Under the pieces are notes generated by a model. The model had not been told where the DNA came from and did not search any database. It saw nothing but the letters and a program-made list of their open reading frames with translations. The position numbers and the translations under genes are program-made. A DNA stretch of 64,000 nt from assembly GCF_037975245.1 (NCBI RefSeq), contig NC_092574.1, forward strand, positions 2,265,001-2,329,000. Reading direction: 5' to 3'. How positions within the stretch are numbered: position 1 is the first letter of the stretch; each line of letters opens with the position of its first letter. The DNA is from Apostichopus japonicus (taxonomy: Eukaryota > Echinodermata > Holothuroidea > Aspidochirotida > Stichopodidae). Positions 23,337-33,604 of the stretch are shown piece by piece.

Positions 23337-26300
23337 TTGCTTTTGCCGCGATCTGATACGGTCTCTGGAACTTTAAGTATTAGAAACGAACCTAGATTTA
23401 TATCAACTGCTGTCGTGGCGCGGTTGGTTGCTCTGTACCTCGAGAGCGTGACGTATTTTGGATCGCGGGCTCGAGACCAGGGTGGGGGCAGTTTGCTTTT
23501 GCCGCGATCTTATACGGTCTCTGGAACTTTAAGTATTAGAAACGAACCTAGATTTATATCAACTGCTGTCGTGGCGCGGTTGGTTGCTCTGTACCTCGAG
23601 AGCGTGACGTATTTTGGATCGCGGGCTCGAGACCAGGGTGGGGGCAGTTTGCTTTTGCCGCGATCTTATACGGTCTCTGGAACTTTAAGTATTAGAAACG
23701 AACCTAGATTTATATCAACTGCTGTCGTGGCGCGGTTGGTTGCTCTGTACCTCGAGAGCGTGACGTATTTTGGATCGCGGGCTCGAGACCAGGGTGGGGG
23801 CAGTTTGCTTTTGCCGCGATCTTATACGGTCTCTGGAACTTTAAGTATTAGAAACGAACCTAGATTTATATCAACTGCTGTCGTGGCGCGGTTGGTTGCT
23901 CTGTACCTCGAGAGCGTGACGTATTTTGGATCGCGGGCTCGAGACCAGGGTGGGGGCAGTTTGCTTTTGCCGCGATCTTATACGGTCTCTGGAACTTTAA
24001 GTATTAGAAACGAACCTAGATTTATATCAACTGCTGTCGTGGCGCGGTTGGTTGCTCTGTACCTCGAGAGCGTGACGTATTTTGGATCGCGGGCTCGAGA
24101 CCAGGGTGGGGGCAGTTTGCTTTTGCCGCGATCTGATACGGTCTCTGGAACTTTAAGTATTAGAAACGAACCTAGATTTATATCAACTGCTGTCGTGGCG
24201 CGGTTGGTTGCTCTGTACCTCGAGAGCGTGACGTATTTTGGATCGCGGGCTCGAGACCAGGGTGGGGGCAGTTTGCTTTTGCCGCGATCTGATACGGTCT
24301 CTGGAACTTTAAGTATTAGAAACGAACCTAGATTTATATCAACTGCTGTCGTGGCGCGGTTGGTTGCTCTGTACCTCGAGAGCGTGACGTATTTTGGATC
24401 GCGGGCTCGAGACCAGGGTGGGGGCAGTTTGCTTTTGCCGCGATCTGATACGGTCTCTGGAACTTTAAGTATTAGAAACGAACCTAGATTTATATCAACT
24501 GCTGTCGTGGCGCGGTTGGTTGCTCTGTACCTCGAGAGCGTGACGTATTTTGGATCGCGGGCTCGAGACCAGGGTGGGGGCAGTTTGCTTTTGCCGCGAT
24601 CTGATACGGTCTCTGGAACTTTAAGTATTAGAAACGAACCTAGATTTATATCAACTGCTGTCGTGGCGCGGTTGGTTGCTCTGTACCTCGAGAGCGTGAC
24701 GTATTTTGGATCGCGGGCTCGAGACCAGGGTGGGGGCAGTTTGCTTTTGCCGCGATCTGATACGGTCTCTGGAACTTTAAGTATTAGAAACGAACCTAGA
24801 TTTATATCAACTGCTGTCGTGGCGCGGTTGGTTGCTCTGTACCTCGAGAGCGTGACGTATTTTGGATCGCGGGCTCGAGACCAGGGTGGGGGCAGTTTGC
24901 TTTTGCCGCGATCTGATACGGTCTCTGGAACTTTAAGTATTAGAAACGAACCTAGATTTATATCAACTGCTGTCGTGGCGCGGTTGGTTGCTCTGTACCT
25001 CGAGAGCGTGACGTATTTTGGATCGCGGGCTCGAGACCAGGGTGGGGGCAGTTTGCTTTTGCCGCGATCTTATACGGTCTCTGGAACTTTAAGTATTAGA
25101 AACGAACCTAGATTTATATCAACTGCTGTCGTGGCGCGGTTGGTTGCTCTGTACCTCGAGAGCGTGACGTATTTTAGATCGCGGGCTCGAGACCAGGGTG
25201 GGGGCAGTTTGCTTTTGCCGCGATCTTATACGGTCTCTGGAACTTTAAGTATTAGAAACGAACCTAGATTTATATCAACTGCTGTCGTGGCGCGGTTGGT
25301 TGCTCTGTACCTCGAGAGCGTGACGTATTTTGGATCGCGGGCTCGAGACCAGGGTGGGGGCAGTTTGCTTTTGCCGCGATCTTATACGGTCTCTGGAACT
25401 TTAAGTATTAGAAACGAACCTAGATTTATATCAACTGCTGTCGTGGCGCGGTTGGTTGCTCTGTACCTCGAGAGCGTGACGTATTTTGGATCGCGGGCTC
25501 GAGACCAGGGTGGGGGCAGTTTGCTTTTGCCGCGATCTTATACGGTCTCTGGAACTTTAAGTATTAGAAACGAACCTAGATTTATATCAACTGCTGTCGT
25601 GGCGCGGTTGGTTGCTCTGTACCTCGAGAGCGTGACGTATTTTGGATCGCGGGCTCGAGACCAGGGTGGGGGCAGTTTGCTTTTGCCGCGATCTTATACG
25701 GTCTCTGGAACTTTAAGTATTAGAAACGAACCTAGATTTATATCAACTGCTGTCGTGGCGCGGTTGGTTGCTCTGTACCTCGAGAGCGTGACGTATTTTG
25801 GATCGCGGGCTCGAGACCAGGGTGGGGGCAGTTTGCTTTTGCCGCGATCTTATACGGTCTCTGGAACTTTAAGTATTAGAAACGAACCTAGATTTATATC
25901 AACTGCTGTCGTGGCGCGGTTGGTTGCTCTGTACCTCGAGAGCGTGACGTATTTTGGATCGCGGGCTCGAGACCAGGGTGGGGGCAGTTTGCTTTTGCCG
26001 CGATCTTATACGGTCTCTGGAACTTTAAGTATTAGAAACGAACCTAGATTTATATCAACTGCTGTCGTGGCGCGGTTGGTTGCTCTGTACCTCGAGAGCG
26101 TGACGTATTTTGGATCGCGGGCTCGAGACCAGGGTGGGGGCAGTTTGCTTTTGCCGCGATCTTATACGGTCTCTGGAACTTTAAGTATTAGAAACGAACC
26201 TAGATTTATATCAACTGCTGTCGTGGCGCGGTTGGTTGCTCTGTACCTCGAGAGCGTGACGTATTTTGGATCGCGGGCTCGAGACCAGGGTGGGGGCAGT

Positions 26301-29300
26301 TTGCTTTTGCCGCGATCTTATACGGTCTCTGGAACTTTAAGTATTAGAAACGAACCTAGATTTATATCAACTGCTGTCGTGGCGCGGTTGGTTGCTCTGT
26401 ACCTCGAGAGCGTGACGTATTTTGGATCGCGGGCTCGAGACCAGGGTGGGGGCAGTTTGCTTTTGCCGCGATCTTATACGGTCTCTGGAACTTTAAGTAT
26501 TAGAAACGAACCTAGATTTATATCAACTGCTGTCGTGGCGCGGTTGGTTGCTCTGTACCTCGAGAGCGTGACGTATTTTGGATCGCGGGCTCGAGACCAG
26601 GGTGGGGGCAGTTTGCTTTTGCCGCGATCTTATACGGTCTCTGGAACTTTAAGTATTAGAAACGAACCTAGATTTATATCAACTGCTGTCGTGGCGCGGT
26701 TGGTTGCTCTGTACCTCGAGAGCGTGACGTATTTTGGATCGCGGGCTCGAGACCAGGGTGGGGGCAGTTTGCTTTTGCCGCGATCTTATACGGTCTCTGG
26801 AACTTTAAGTATTAGAAACGAACCTAGATTTATATCAACTGCTGTCGTGGCGCGGTTGGTTGCTCTGTACCTCGAGAGCGTGACGTATTTTGGATCGCGG
26901 GCTCGAGACCAGGGTGGGGGCAGTTTGCTTTTGCCGCGATCTTATACGGTCTCTGGAACTTTAAGTATTAGAAACGAACCTAGATTTATATCAACTGCTG
27001 TCGTGGCGCGGTTGGTTGCTCTGTACCTCGAGAGCGTGACGTATTTTGGATCGCGGGCTCGAGACCAGGGTGGGGGCAGTTTGCTTTTGCCGCGATCTTA
27101 TACGGTCTCTGGAACTTTAAGTATTAGAAACGAACCTAGATTTATATCAACTGCTGTCGTGGCGCGGTTGGTTGCTCTGTACCTCGAGAGCGTGACGTAT
27201 TTTGGATCGCGGGCTCGAGACCAGGGTGGGGGCAGTTTGCTTTTGCCGCGATCTTATACGGTCTCTGGAACTTTAAGTATTAGAAACGAACCTAGATTTA
27301 TATCAACTGCTGTCGTGGCGCGGTTGGTTGCTCTGTACCTCGAGAGCGTGACGTATTTTGGATCGCGGGCTCGAGACCAGGGTGGGGGCAGTTTGCTTTT
27401 GCCGCGATCTTATACGGTCTCTGGAACTTTAAGTATTAGAAACGAACCTAGATTTATATCAACTGCTGTCGTGGCGCGGTTGGTTGCTCTGTACCTCGAG
27501 AGCGTGACGTATTTTGGATCGCGGGCTCGAGACCAGGGTGGGGGCAGTTTGCTTTTGCCGCGATCTTATACGGTCTCTGGAACTTTAAGTATTAGAAACG
27601 AACCTAGATTTATATCAACTGCTGTCGTGGCGCGGTTGGTTGCTCTGTACCTCGAGAGCGTGACGTATTTTGGATCGCGGGCTCGAGACCAGGGTGGGGG
27701 CAGTTTGCTTTTGCCGCGATCTTATACGGTCTCTGGAACTTTAAGTATTAGAAACGAACCTAGATTTATATCAACTGCTGTCGTGGCGCGGTTGGTTGCT
27801 CTGTACCTCGAGAGCGTGACGTATTTTGGATCGCGGGCTCGAGACCAGGGTGGGGGCAGTTTGCTTTTGCCGCGATCTTATACGGTCTCTGGAACTTTAA
27901 GTATTAGAAACGAACCTAGATTTATATCAACTGCTGTCGTGGCGCGGTTGGTTGCTCTGTACCTCGAGAGCGTGACGTATTTTGGATCGCGGGCTCGAGA
28001 CCAGGGTGGGGGCAGTTTGCTTTTGCCGCGATCTTATACGGTCTCTGGAACTTTAAGTATTAGAAACGAACCTAGATTTATATCAACTGCTGTCGTGGCG
28101 CGGTTGGTTGCTCTGTACCTCGAGAGCGTGACGTATTTTGGATCGCGGGCTCGAGACCAGGGTGGGGGCAGTTTGCTTTTGCCGCGATCTTATACGGTCT
28201 CTGGAACTTTAAGTATTAGAAACGAACCTAGATTTATATCAACTGCTGTCGTGGCGCGGTTGGTTGCTCTGTACCTCGAGAGCGTGACGTATTTTGGATC
28301 GCGGGCTCGAGACCAGGGTGGGGGCAGTTTGCTTTTGCCGCGATCTTATACGGTCTCTGGAACTTTAAGTATTAGAAACGAACCTAGATTTATATCAACT
28401 GCTGTCGTGGCGCGGTTGGTTGCTCTGTACCTCGAGAGCGTGACGTATTTTGGATCGCGGGCTCGAGACCAGGGTGGGGGCAGTTTGCTTTTGCCGCGAT
28501 CTTATACGGTCTCTGGAACTTTAAGTATTAGAAACGAACCTAGATTTATATCAACTGCTGTCGTGGCGCGGTTGGTTGCTCTGTACCTCGAGAGCGTGAC
28601 GTATTTTGGATCGCGGGCTCGAGACCAGGGTGGGGGCAGTTTGCTTTTGCCGCGATCTTATACGGTCTCTGGAACTTTAAGTATTAGAAACGAACCTAGA
28701 TTTATATCAACTGCTGTCGTGGCGCGGTTGGTTGCTCTGTACCTCGAGAGCGTGACGTATTTTGGATCGCGGGCTCGAGACCAGGGTGGGGGCAGTTTGC
28801 TTTTGCCGCGATCTTATACGGTCTCTGGAACTTTAAGTATTAGAAACGAACCTAGATTTATATCAACTGCTGTCGTGGCGCGGTTGGTTGCTCTGTACCT
28901 CGAGAGCGTGACGTATTTTGGATCGCGGGCTCGAGACCAGGGTGGGGGCAGTTTGCTTTTGCCGCGATCTTATACGGTCTCTGGAACTTTAAGTATTAGA
29001 AACGAACCTAGATTTATATCAACTGCTGTCGTGGCGCGGTTGGTTGCTCTGTACCTCGAGAGCGTGACGTATTTTGGATCGCGGGCTCGAGACCAGGGTG
29101 GGGGCAGTTTGCTTTTGCCGCGATCTTATACGGTCTCTGGAACTTTAAGTATTAGAAACGAACCTAGATTTATATCAACTGCTGTCGTGGCGCGGTTGGT
29201 TGCTCTGTACCTCGAGAGCGTGACGTATTTTGGATCGCGGGCTCGAGACCAGGGTGGGGGCAGTTTGCTTTTGCCGCGATCTTATACGGTCTCTGGAACT

Positions 29301-30415
29301 TTAAGTATTAGAAACGAACCTAGATTTATATCAACTGCTGTCGTGGCGCGGTTGGTTGCTCTGTACCTCGAGAGCGTGACGTATTTTGGATCGCGGGCTC
29401 GAGACCAGGGTGGGGGCAGTTTGCTTTTGCCGCGATCTTATACGGTCTCTGGAACTTTAAGTATTAGAAACGAACCTAGATTTATATCAACTGCTGTCGT
29501 GGCGCGGTTGGTTGCTCTGTACCTCGAGAGCGTGACGTATTTTGGATCGCGGGCTCGAGACCAGGGTGGGGGCAGTTTGCTTTTGCCGCGATCTGATACG
29601 GTCTCTGGAACTTTAAGTATTAGAAACGAACCTAGATTTATATCAACTGCTGTCGTGGCGCGGTTGGTTGCTCTGTACCTCGAGAGCGTGACGTATTTTG
29701 GATCGCGGGCTCGAGACCAGGGTGGGGGCAGTTTGCTTTTGCCGCGATCTGATACGGTCTCTGGAACTTTAAGTATTAGAAACGAACCTAGATTTATATC
29801 AACTGCTGTCGTGGCGCGGTTGGTTGCTCTGTACCTCGAGAGCGTGACGTATTTTGGATCGCGGGCTCGAGACCAGGGTGGGGGCAGTTTGCTTTTGCCG
29901 CGATCTGATACGGTCTCTGGAACTTTAAGTATTAGAAACGAACCTAGATTTATATCAACTGCTGTCGTGGCGCGGTTGGTTGCTCTGTACCTCGAGAGCG
30001 TGACGTATTTTGGATCGCGGGCTCGAGACCAGGGTGGGGGCAGTTTGCTTTTGCCGCGATCTTATACGGTCTCTGGAACTTTAAGTATTAGAAACGAACC
30101 TAGATTTATATCAACTGCTGTCGTGGCGCGGTTGGTTGCTCTGTACCTCGAGAGCGTGACGTATTTTGGATCGCGGGCTCGAGACCAGGGTGGGGGCAGT
30201 TTGCTTTTGCCGCGATCTTATACGGTCTCTGGAACTTTAAGTATTAGAAACGAACCTAGATTTATATCAACTGCTGTCGTGGCGCGGTTGGTTGCTCTGT
30301 ACCTCGAGAGCGTGACGTATTTTGGATCGCGGGCTCGAGACCAGGGTGGGGGCAGTTTGCTTTTGCCGCGATCTTATACGGTCTCTGGAACTTTAAGTAT
30401 TAGAAACGAGCATTA
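23337..30415 (+). repeat. Satellite 1 homogeneous block: about 46 monomers of exactly 156 bp
   Basis: Every monomer shares two derived changes not seen in the left part: GAACCTAGATTT instead of GAACATAGATTT, and one extra G in CCAGGGTGGGGGC. Variation is almost absent. One site is T or G (ATCTTATACGG or ATCTGATACGG), and one monomer has TTTTAGATCGCG at 25173. Because 156 is a multiple of three and the consensus lacks stops in one frame, the block reads open for 2,359 codons. Every difference I can see would change an amino acid, so there is no sign of selection on a protein, and I do not call it a gene. Confidence 0.95.
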
Positions 30416-30510
30416 AATATTAACCAGCTGCCGTGGCGCAGTGGTTCGTGCCCTGTAACTGAAGAGCCTGACGTTTTTTTGGCTCCTTCGTTCGATCCCC
30501 GAACATCAAT
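30416..30510 (+). mobile_element. Diverged terminal monomer / tRNA-derived SINE head
   Basis: Homology with satellite 1 continues past 30416 but is strongly diverged: CTGCCGTGGCGCAGTGG matches CTGTCGTGGCGCGGTTGG, and GAAGAGCCTGACG matches GAGAGCGTGACG. Box A (TGGCGCAGTGG, 30434-30444) and box B (GTTCGATCC, 30490-30498) are near-canonical for an RNA polymerase III internal promoter, 56 bp apart. A run of seven T at 30474-30480 lies between them and would be expected to terminate polymerase III. Homology ends after the box B region. It is either the old edge monomer or a remnant of the SINE that founded the array. Confidence 0.7.
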
Positions 30511-31378
30511 ATTTTTAGATGCTCCTTTACAAATTTTAGTGATTTTAGTGATATACCAGCATCACAGTGCAGTCTTTGTTATGTTCAGGACAATCCCGTC
30601 CAAGTAACAGTTCACACTGGACTGTACATATACCATGATGTAATTGGAGTGTGACACCCAATCAGGATGAATTCAATCGGTGTTCATTTCACGTAACAGA
30701 CACCAATGGCAGATGTGAATCATCTCAAAGAAAAGTACATGCTCTGCCACCATCTAGCTTTGATTTTAAATGACGCTTGTAACCTTATTACACAAGGGAG
30801 CTGTTACCAGTAACAATTCCCTGATTACACAAGGAATTGGCCTTCTAATGCTGGTATGTATGATCATCCCTTGGGCTGTATAAGCTATTCTTGTAGTGCA
30901 AGAAACAGAGGTTGCTTGTTTGCAGCCTTCTTATCATTGGTGATATATGAGCCTGAGCACACTCTTCACTAATTTTGCTGGACTGGAATAAAAACATATT
31001 TACATGATAAAAGTCATGTAAATTGAAATCCCACACAGGGTGTAATGAGCATGGAGGGGCTTCTTTAACTGTAAAACATGGAATACAACATTACATTTGA
31101 AGGGACTTTTCTCTGTCTCTTTATTGCTTATCGCACTTCTTATCGATTCCTTTAAGAAAGATTATTAATTATAAACATTAATTATTGGGATGAATTGTCT
31201 TAAATTTTATGTACAAACAATTACTGAATACCACTGCACCTTCAACGTTGCTTATTGTCCGCTAGTAAATGGATGGCGCTCTCCGCTTTTCTCCTTACAG
31301 TCTGCTCTTATCAGTCTGCTCTTATCGTCCGCTCTTAATGTCCGCTACCTTCAAGCAGGTATTTGTTCAATTAACGAA
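30511..31378. other. Unique right flank of satellite 1
   Basis: No gene is recognised. ATTACACAAGG occurs twice (about 30787 and 30825) around the palindrome-like GCTGTTACCAGTAACA. A short tandem of GTCTGCTCTTAT-type units, three to four copies, lies at 31298-31350. Confidence 0.5.
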
Positions 31379-31863
31379 GGTAGCATACGCCCATTAAAAG
31401 CCCCATTGACTTACACACTAAATCACAAAAATAATGTGGTCTCTAAGTCTCTAGATTAAAGGTTTCACTAGCTAAACGCTACCCATCACCGGATAGCTGA
31501 CAAATTGGCCTTTCATGGCACCATCAATTTTCCGTTTCATGACCCTGAAGATTTCTTTTGCTATCCGAGCCGGAAATTTTTTCGTCACTTGTAAACAAAC
31601 CTCTTCACTCAGTGGTAAACAAATTTCCTACGCTGCTCCTGGGAGGCCTAAAGGGGTCTAAAATTGCCTCAATTGACCCAATTTTCTCACCACATGTACT
31701 TCCATTCATGCTCTTCAACATGCAAGTCACAAAAAATAGATTATGTTTGATAACAGGTCACAAAAGATGTTCTCCCGCTGCTTTTTGGCCGCTGCTTTTT
31801 GGCACTTTTCCTGAGGTGAACAATCGAGCGGATTGATATAGACTCTTAAAGGAGTATGCCACC
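31379..31863 (-). mobile_element. Inverted-repeat DNA element, copy 2, without the nested MITE
   Basis: This 485-bp element is a reverse-oriented copy of 3001-3878. Its ends are GGTAGCATACGCCCATTA on the left and, reversed, GGTGGCATACTCC on the right. Flanks are CGAA (31375-31378) and TGAA (31864-31867), an imperfect 3 of 4 match as a target duplication. At the position of the nested MITE in copy 1 it reads AAGTCTCTAGATT without any insert, so it preserves the empty site. A local duplication of GCTGCTTTTTGGC occurs near 31780-31803. Reading frames inside (31558-31836) are non-coding by all appearances. Confidence 0.8.
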
Positions 31864-32867
31864 TGAAGTATAAGGCTTGCTGATCTTCGTAAAGAACTAA
31901 GTTGCGTGACACTGAAGTGTAACTTAAGCGCTAACGCATCACATACATCGGCGAGAGTATATCACTTGGCTTTGAACATTTTTCTCAACTTCTTTACCCG
32001 TACGAAATTGATATCGTTCATCTTTGCAAACAACTTTTTGCACAGGTTAGCAATTTTAAGCCTAGTTATATCTTACATCTAGGCTAGTCCGTGGTATAGC
32101 TATAGCCTATAAATTACACAACGTTACACTCGGATAGGCCTAGACCATTTTGCAGCCCTTTTACATTGGAAGAATAATACTTAATATTATTCTACGCCAA
32201 CGTCAGATACAGATTACCCAGACATAAGCTGTACGGGTGCAAGCCTTTACAGCAGGGGTGAAACCAGTTTTTTAAACCATGGGGGTGGGGGGTGCTATGT
32301 AACTTGTAAGGTTGTATAATTTGTAAGTTAGAGCAATTGCAGAATATCCCACAACTCACAGTCACAGACACAGGTCTTTTTTGAGATCAACAATACATTG
32401 TTTAAAATAGCCTTTGGGACTTCAGGTCATAATCTGTAAGATGCAAGAGTTTCAGGTATTCTAGAATTATGTCAGTAATTTTTAAGTCATAAAAGGGTGG
32501 CCCCTTCCCTTCAGAAAGTTTAGTACAATAAAGGTTGTTGAGATGCAACATGGTGCTATATTTGCAACTTTGAAAACAACTTTGGAAAGTTACGACTAGG
32601 CCTCCAGTACAGGTTGTACCACAAATTGCCTAACTTAAACTGTCATTAAGTTGCCACTTCATCATATTGACAAAAGTATCAACATTGGCACAGAAATACT
32701 ACATATCCTTTATGGGAAAGTTGAAACAAAAATTCTTCAAAAGGGATGTCAGAAAGCCTTGGAACTACAGTATGTCACCAGTTTCAAAAAGTTTCTCGGG
32801 CGACCATATGACAGCAGAAGACCTTACAACACACTATTCAATGGATTAGGCTATAGCTTAGGCCTAT
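31864..32867. other. Non-satellite DNA, nothing recognised
   Basis: No coding motif, RNA gene or repeat end is recognised. AGGCCTA-type words are again frequent. The 115-codon frame at 32651-32998 has no recognisable domain and runs into the hAT-like element end, so it is treated as chance. Confidence 0.5.
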
Positions 32868-32875
32868 ACAACATC

Positions 32876-33390
32876 AGACCCGTCAACTCTCCCGGTATTA
32901 CCGGGAGACTCCCGGTTTTTATCCGAATCTCCCAGCCTCCCGGTTTCATATTCTATTCTCCCGGTTTTTTAATGTTTCATCACTTGCGACATTTCTGAAA
33001 ATAGCCAACAATTAGTCCTATGTTAGTAATTCCCCACAGTAACACTGAACAGGAAAGGCTATTCAGTGTAGTTCGCAAGAACAAGACAGGCAGTCGGTCA
33101 AGTCTCAAGCTTGATGGGACTGTTCCCTGTTTCAAATGAAAGCCTACTAAAGAAACCCTGGAGAAAGGGAAGCGAGCTGCTGTAAACTACAACAAGAAAC
33201 ACTGATTGGATGATTCTCTCACTGTATTTCACTGTATTGCATAAGTACTGTAGACTATACTTATTTTGGAGTATTTATATCATTTCAGATGAAAATTACC
33301 AACCTCCCTATTTTCCCCTTGTTCTCCCTATTTTTTGGCCCTGAAAAATGTTATTCTCCCTATTTTGGGGTCAAACAGGTTGACAGGTCT
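32876..33390 (+). mobile_element. Decayed hAT-like DNA transposon remnant
   Basis: The left end is AGACCCGTCAAC. The right end, reversed, is AGACCTGTCAAC, which is 11 of 12 identical. Flanking sequences are ACAACATC (32868-32875) and ACAACACT (33391-33398), compatible with an old 8-bp target duplication, the size known for hAT elements. Inside the left end are repeated CTCCCGG units (about five) and inside the right end repeated CTCCCTATTTT units (three to four), resembling the subterminal repeats used as transposase-binding sites. The interior carries a degenerate transposase-like C-terminus (33005-33205). At 515 bp it is far too short to be autonomous. Confidence 0.7.
33005..33205 (+). pseudogene. 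hAT-type transposase C-terminal fragment with in-frame stop
   Basis: The frame reads LVIPHSNTEQERLFSVVRKN, then a lysine/serine-rich stretch and LDGTVPCFK. An in-frame TGA (33134-33136) interrupts it, and it then continues KPTKETLEKGKRAAVNYNKK and ends with H and TGA. The IPHSN-x-ERLFS core and the final K-x-A-x-x-YN-x-H pattern are what I know from the C-terminal dimerisation region of hAT-related transposases and their domesticated relatives in animals. An upstream in-frame TAG at 33002 and the loss of everything N-terminal make it non-functional. The position inside a short inverted-repeat element supports a transposon origin. Confidence 0.7.
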
Positions 33391-33504
33391 ACAACACTGT
33401 CAACATGTATGGAGAACATTTTATGTTAGGTGCTACCATTAAGTCACCATCCCATCTATAACTGTGATTACAATGTTTGTCAGGATTCAGGACTTGCTAA
33501 AATC
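33391..33504. other. Contig end before gap
   Basis: Unique sequence runs up to the N block. No 22-bp satellite unit is present on this side, so the satellite 2 boundary lies in the gap or is not adjacent at all. Confidence 0.7.
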
Positions 33505-33604
33505 NNNNNNNNNNNNNNNNNNNNNNNNNNNNNNNNNNNNNNNNNNNNNNNNNNNNNNNNNNNNNNNNNNNNNNNNNNNNNNNNNNNNNNNNNNNNNNNN
33601 NNNN
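33505..33604. other. Assembly gap, 100 N
   Basis: Exactly 100 N. The next base is already inside the 22-bp satellite, so the left edge of satellite 2 is unknown and the physical link between the two satellites rests on scaffolding. Confidence 0.98.

Larger units (their letters stand above)
6497..30415 (+). repeat. Satellite 1: tandem array of a 155-157 bp tRNA/SINE-derived monomer
   Basis: There are about 150 head-to-tail copies. One half of each monomer runs TGGCGCGGTTGG, then TACCTCGAGAGCGTGACG, then GGGCTCGAGACC. The first and last parts sit where box A and box B of a tRNA promoter belong, each with about one mismatch to consensus, and the diverged copy at 30416-30510 supports the link by carrying both boxes in near-canonical form. 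The other half (TTTGCTTTTGCCGCGATC through AAGTATTAGAAACGAAC) is tRNA-unrelated. Each standard monomer has two CTCGAG palindromes 31 bp apart and about 13 CpG. Reading frames in the array are by-products of its period. No copy has evidence of transcription from sequence alone. Confidence 0.95.

Noticed and set aside
6497-30415. A cluster of functional tRNA genes
   Set aside because: The units have box A and box B-like motifs but each with mismatches, no convincing acceptor stem or anticodon arm, and a TTTT between the boxes. A SINE-derived satellite fits better.
6497-30415. Hammerhead ribozyme in the monomer, as found in some satellites
   Set aside because: A GAAAC is present, but the required CTGATGA-type core is absent on the strand where it would be needed. 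I found no matching arrangement by eye.
23337-30416. A 2,359-codon open reading frame with a 52-residue repeat
   Set aside because: The monomer is 156 bp, a multiple of three, and its consensus has no stop in this frame, so any homogeneous array stays open. Every difference seen between monomers is amino-acid changing and none is silent, there is no promoter or initiation context, and the frame breaks in the 155 and 157-bp monomers to the left. Not called as a gene.
32651-32998. A 115-codon plus-strand frame
   Set aside because: It has no recognisable domain, and its last third lies in the CTCCCGG repeats of the hAT-like element.
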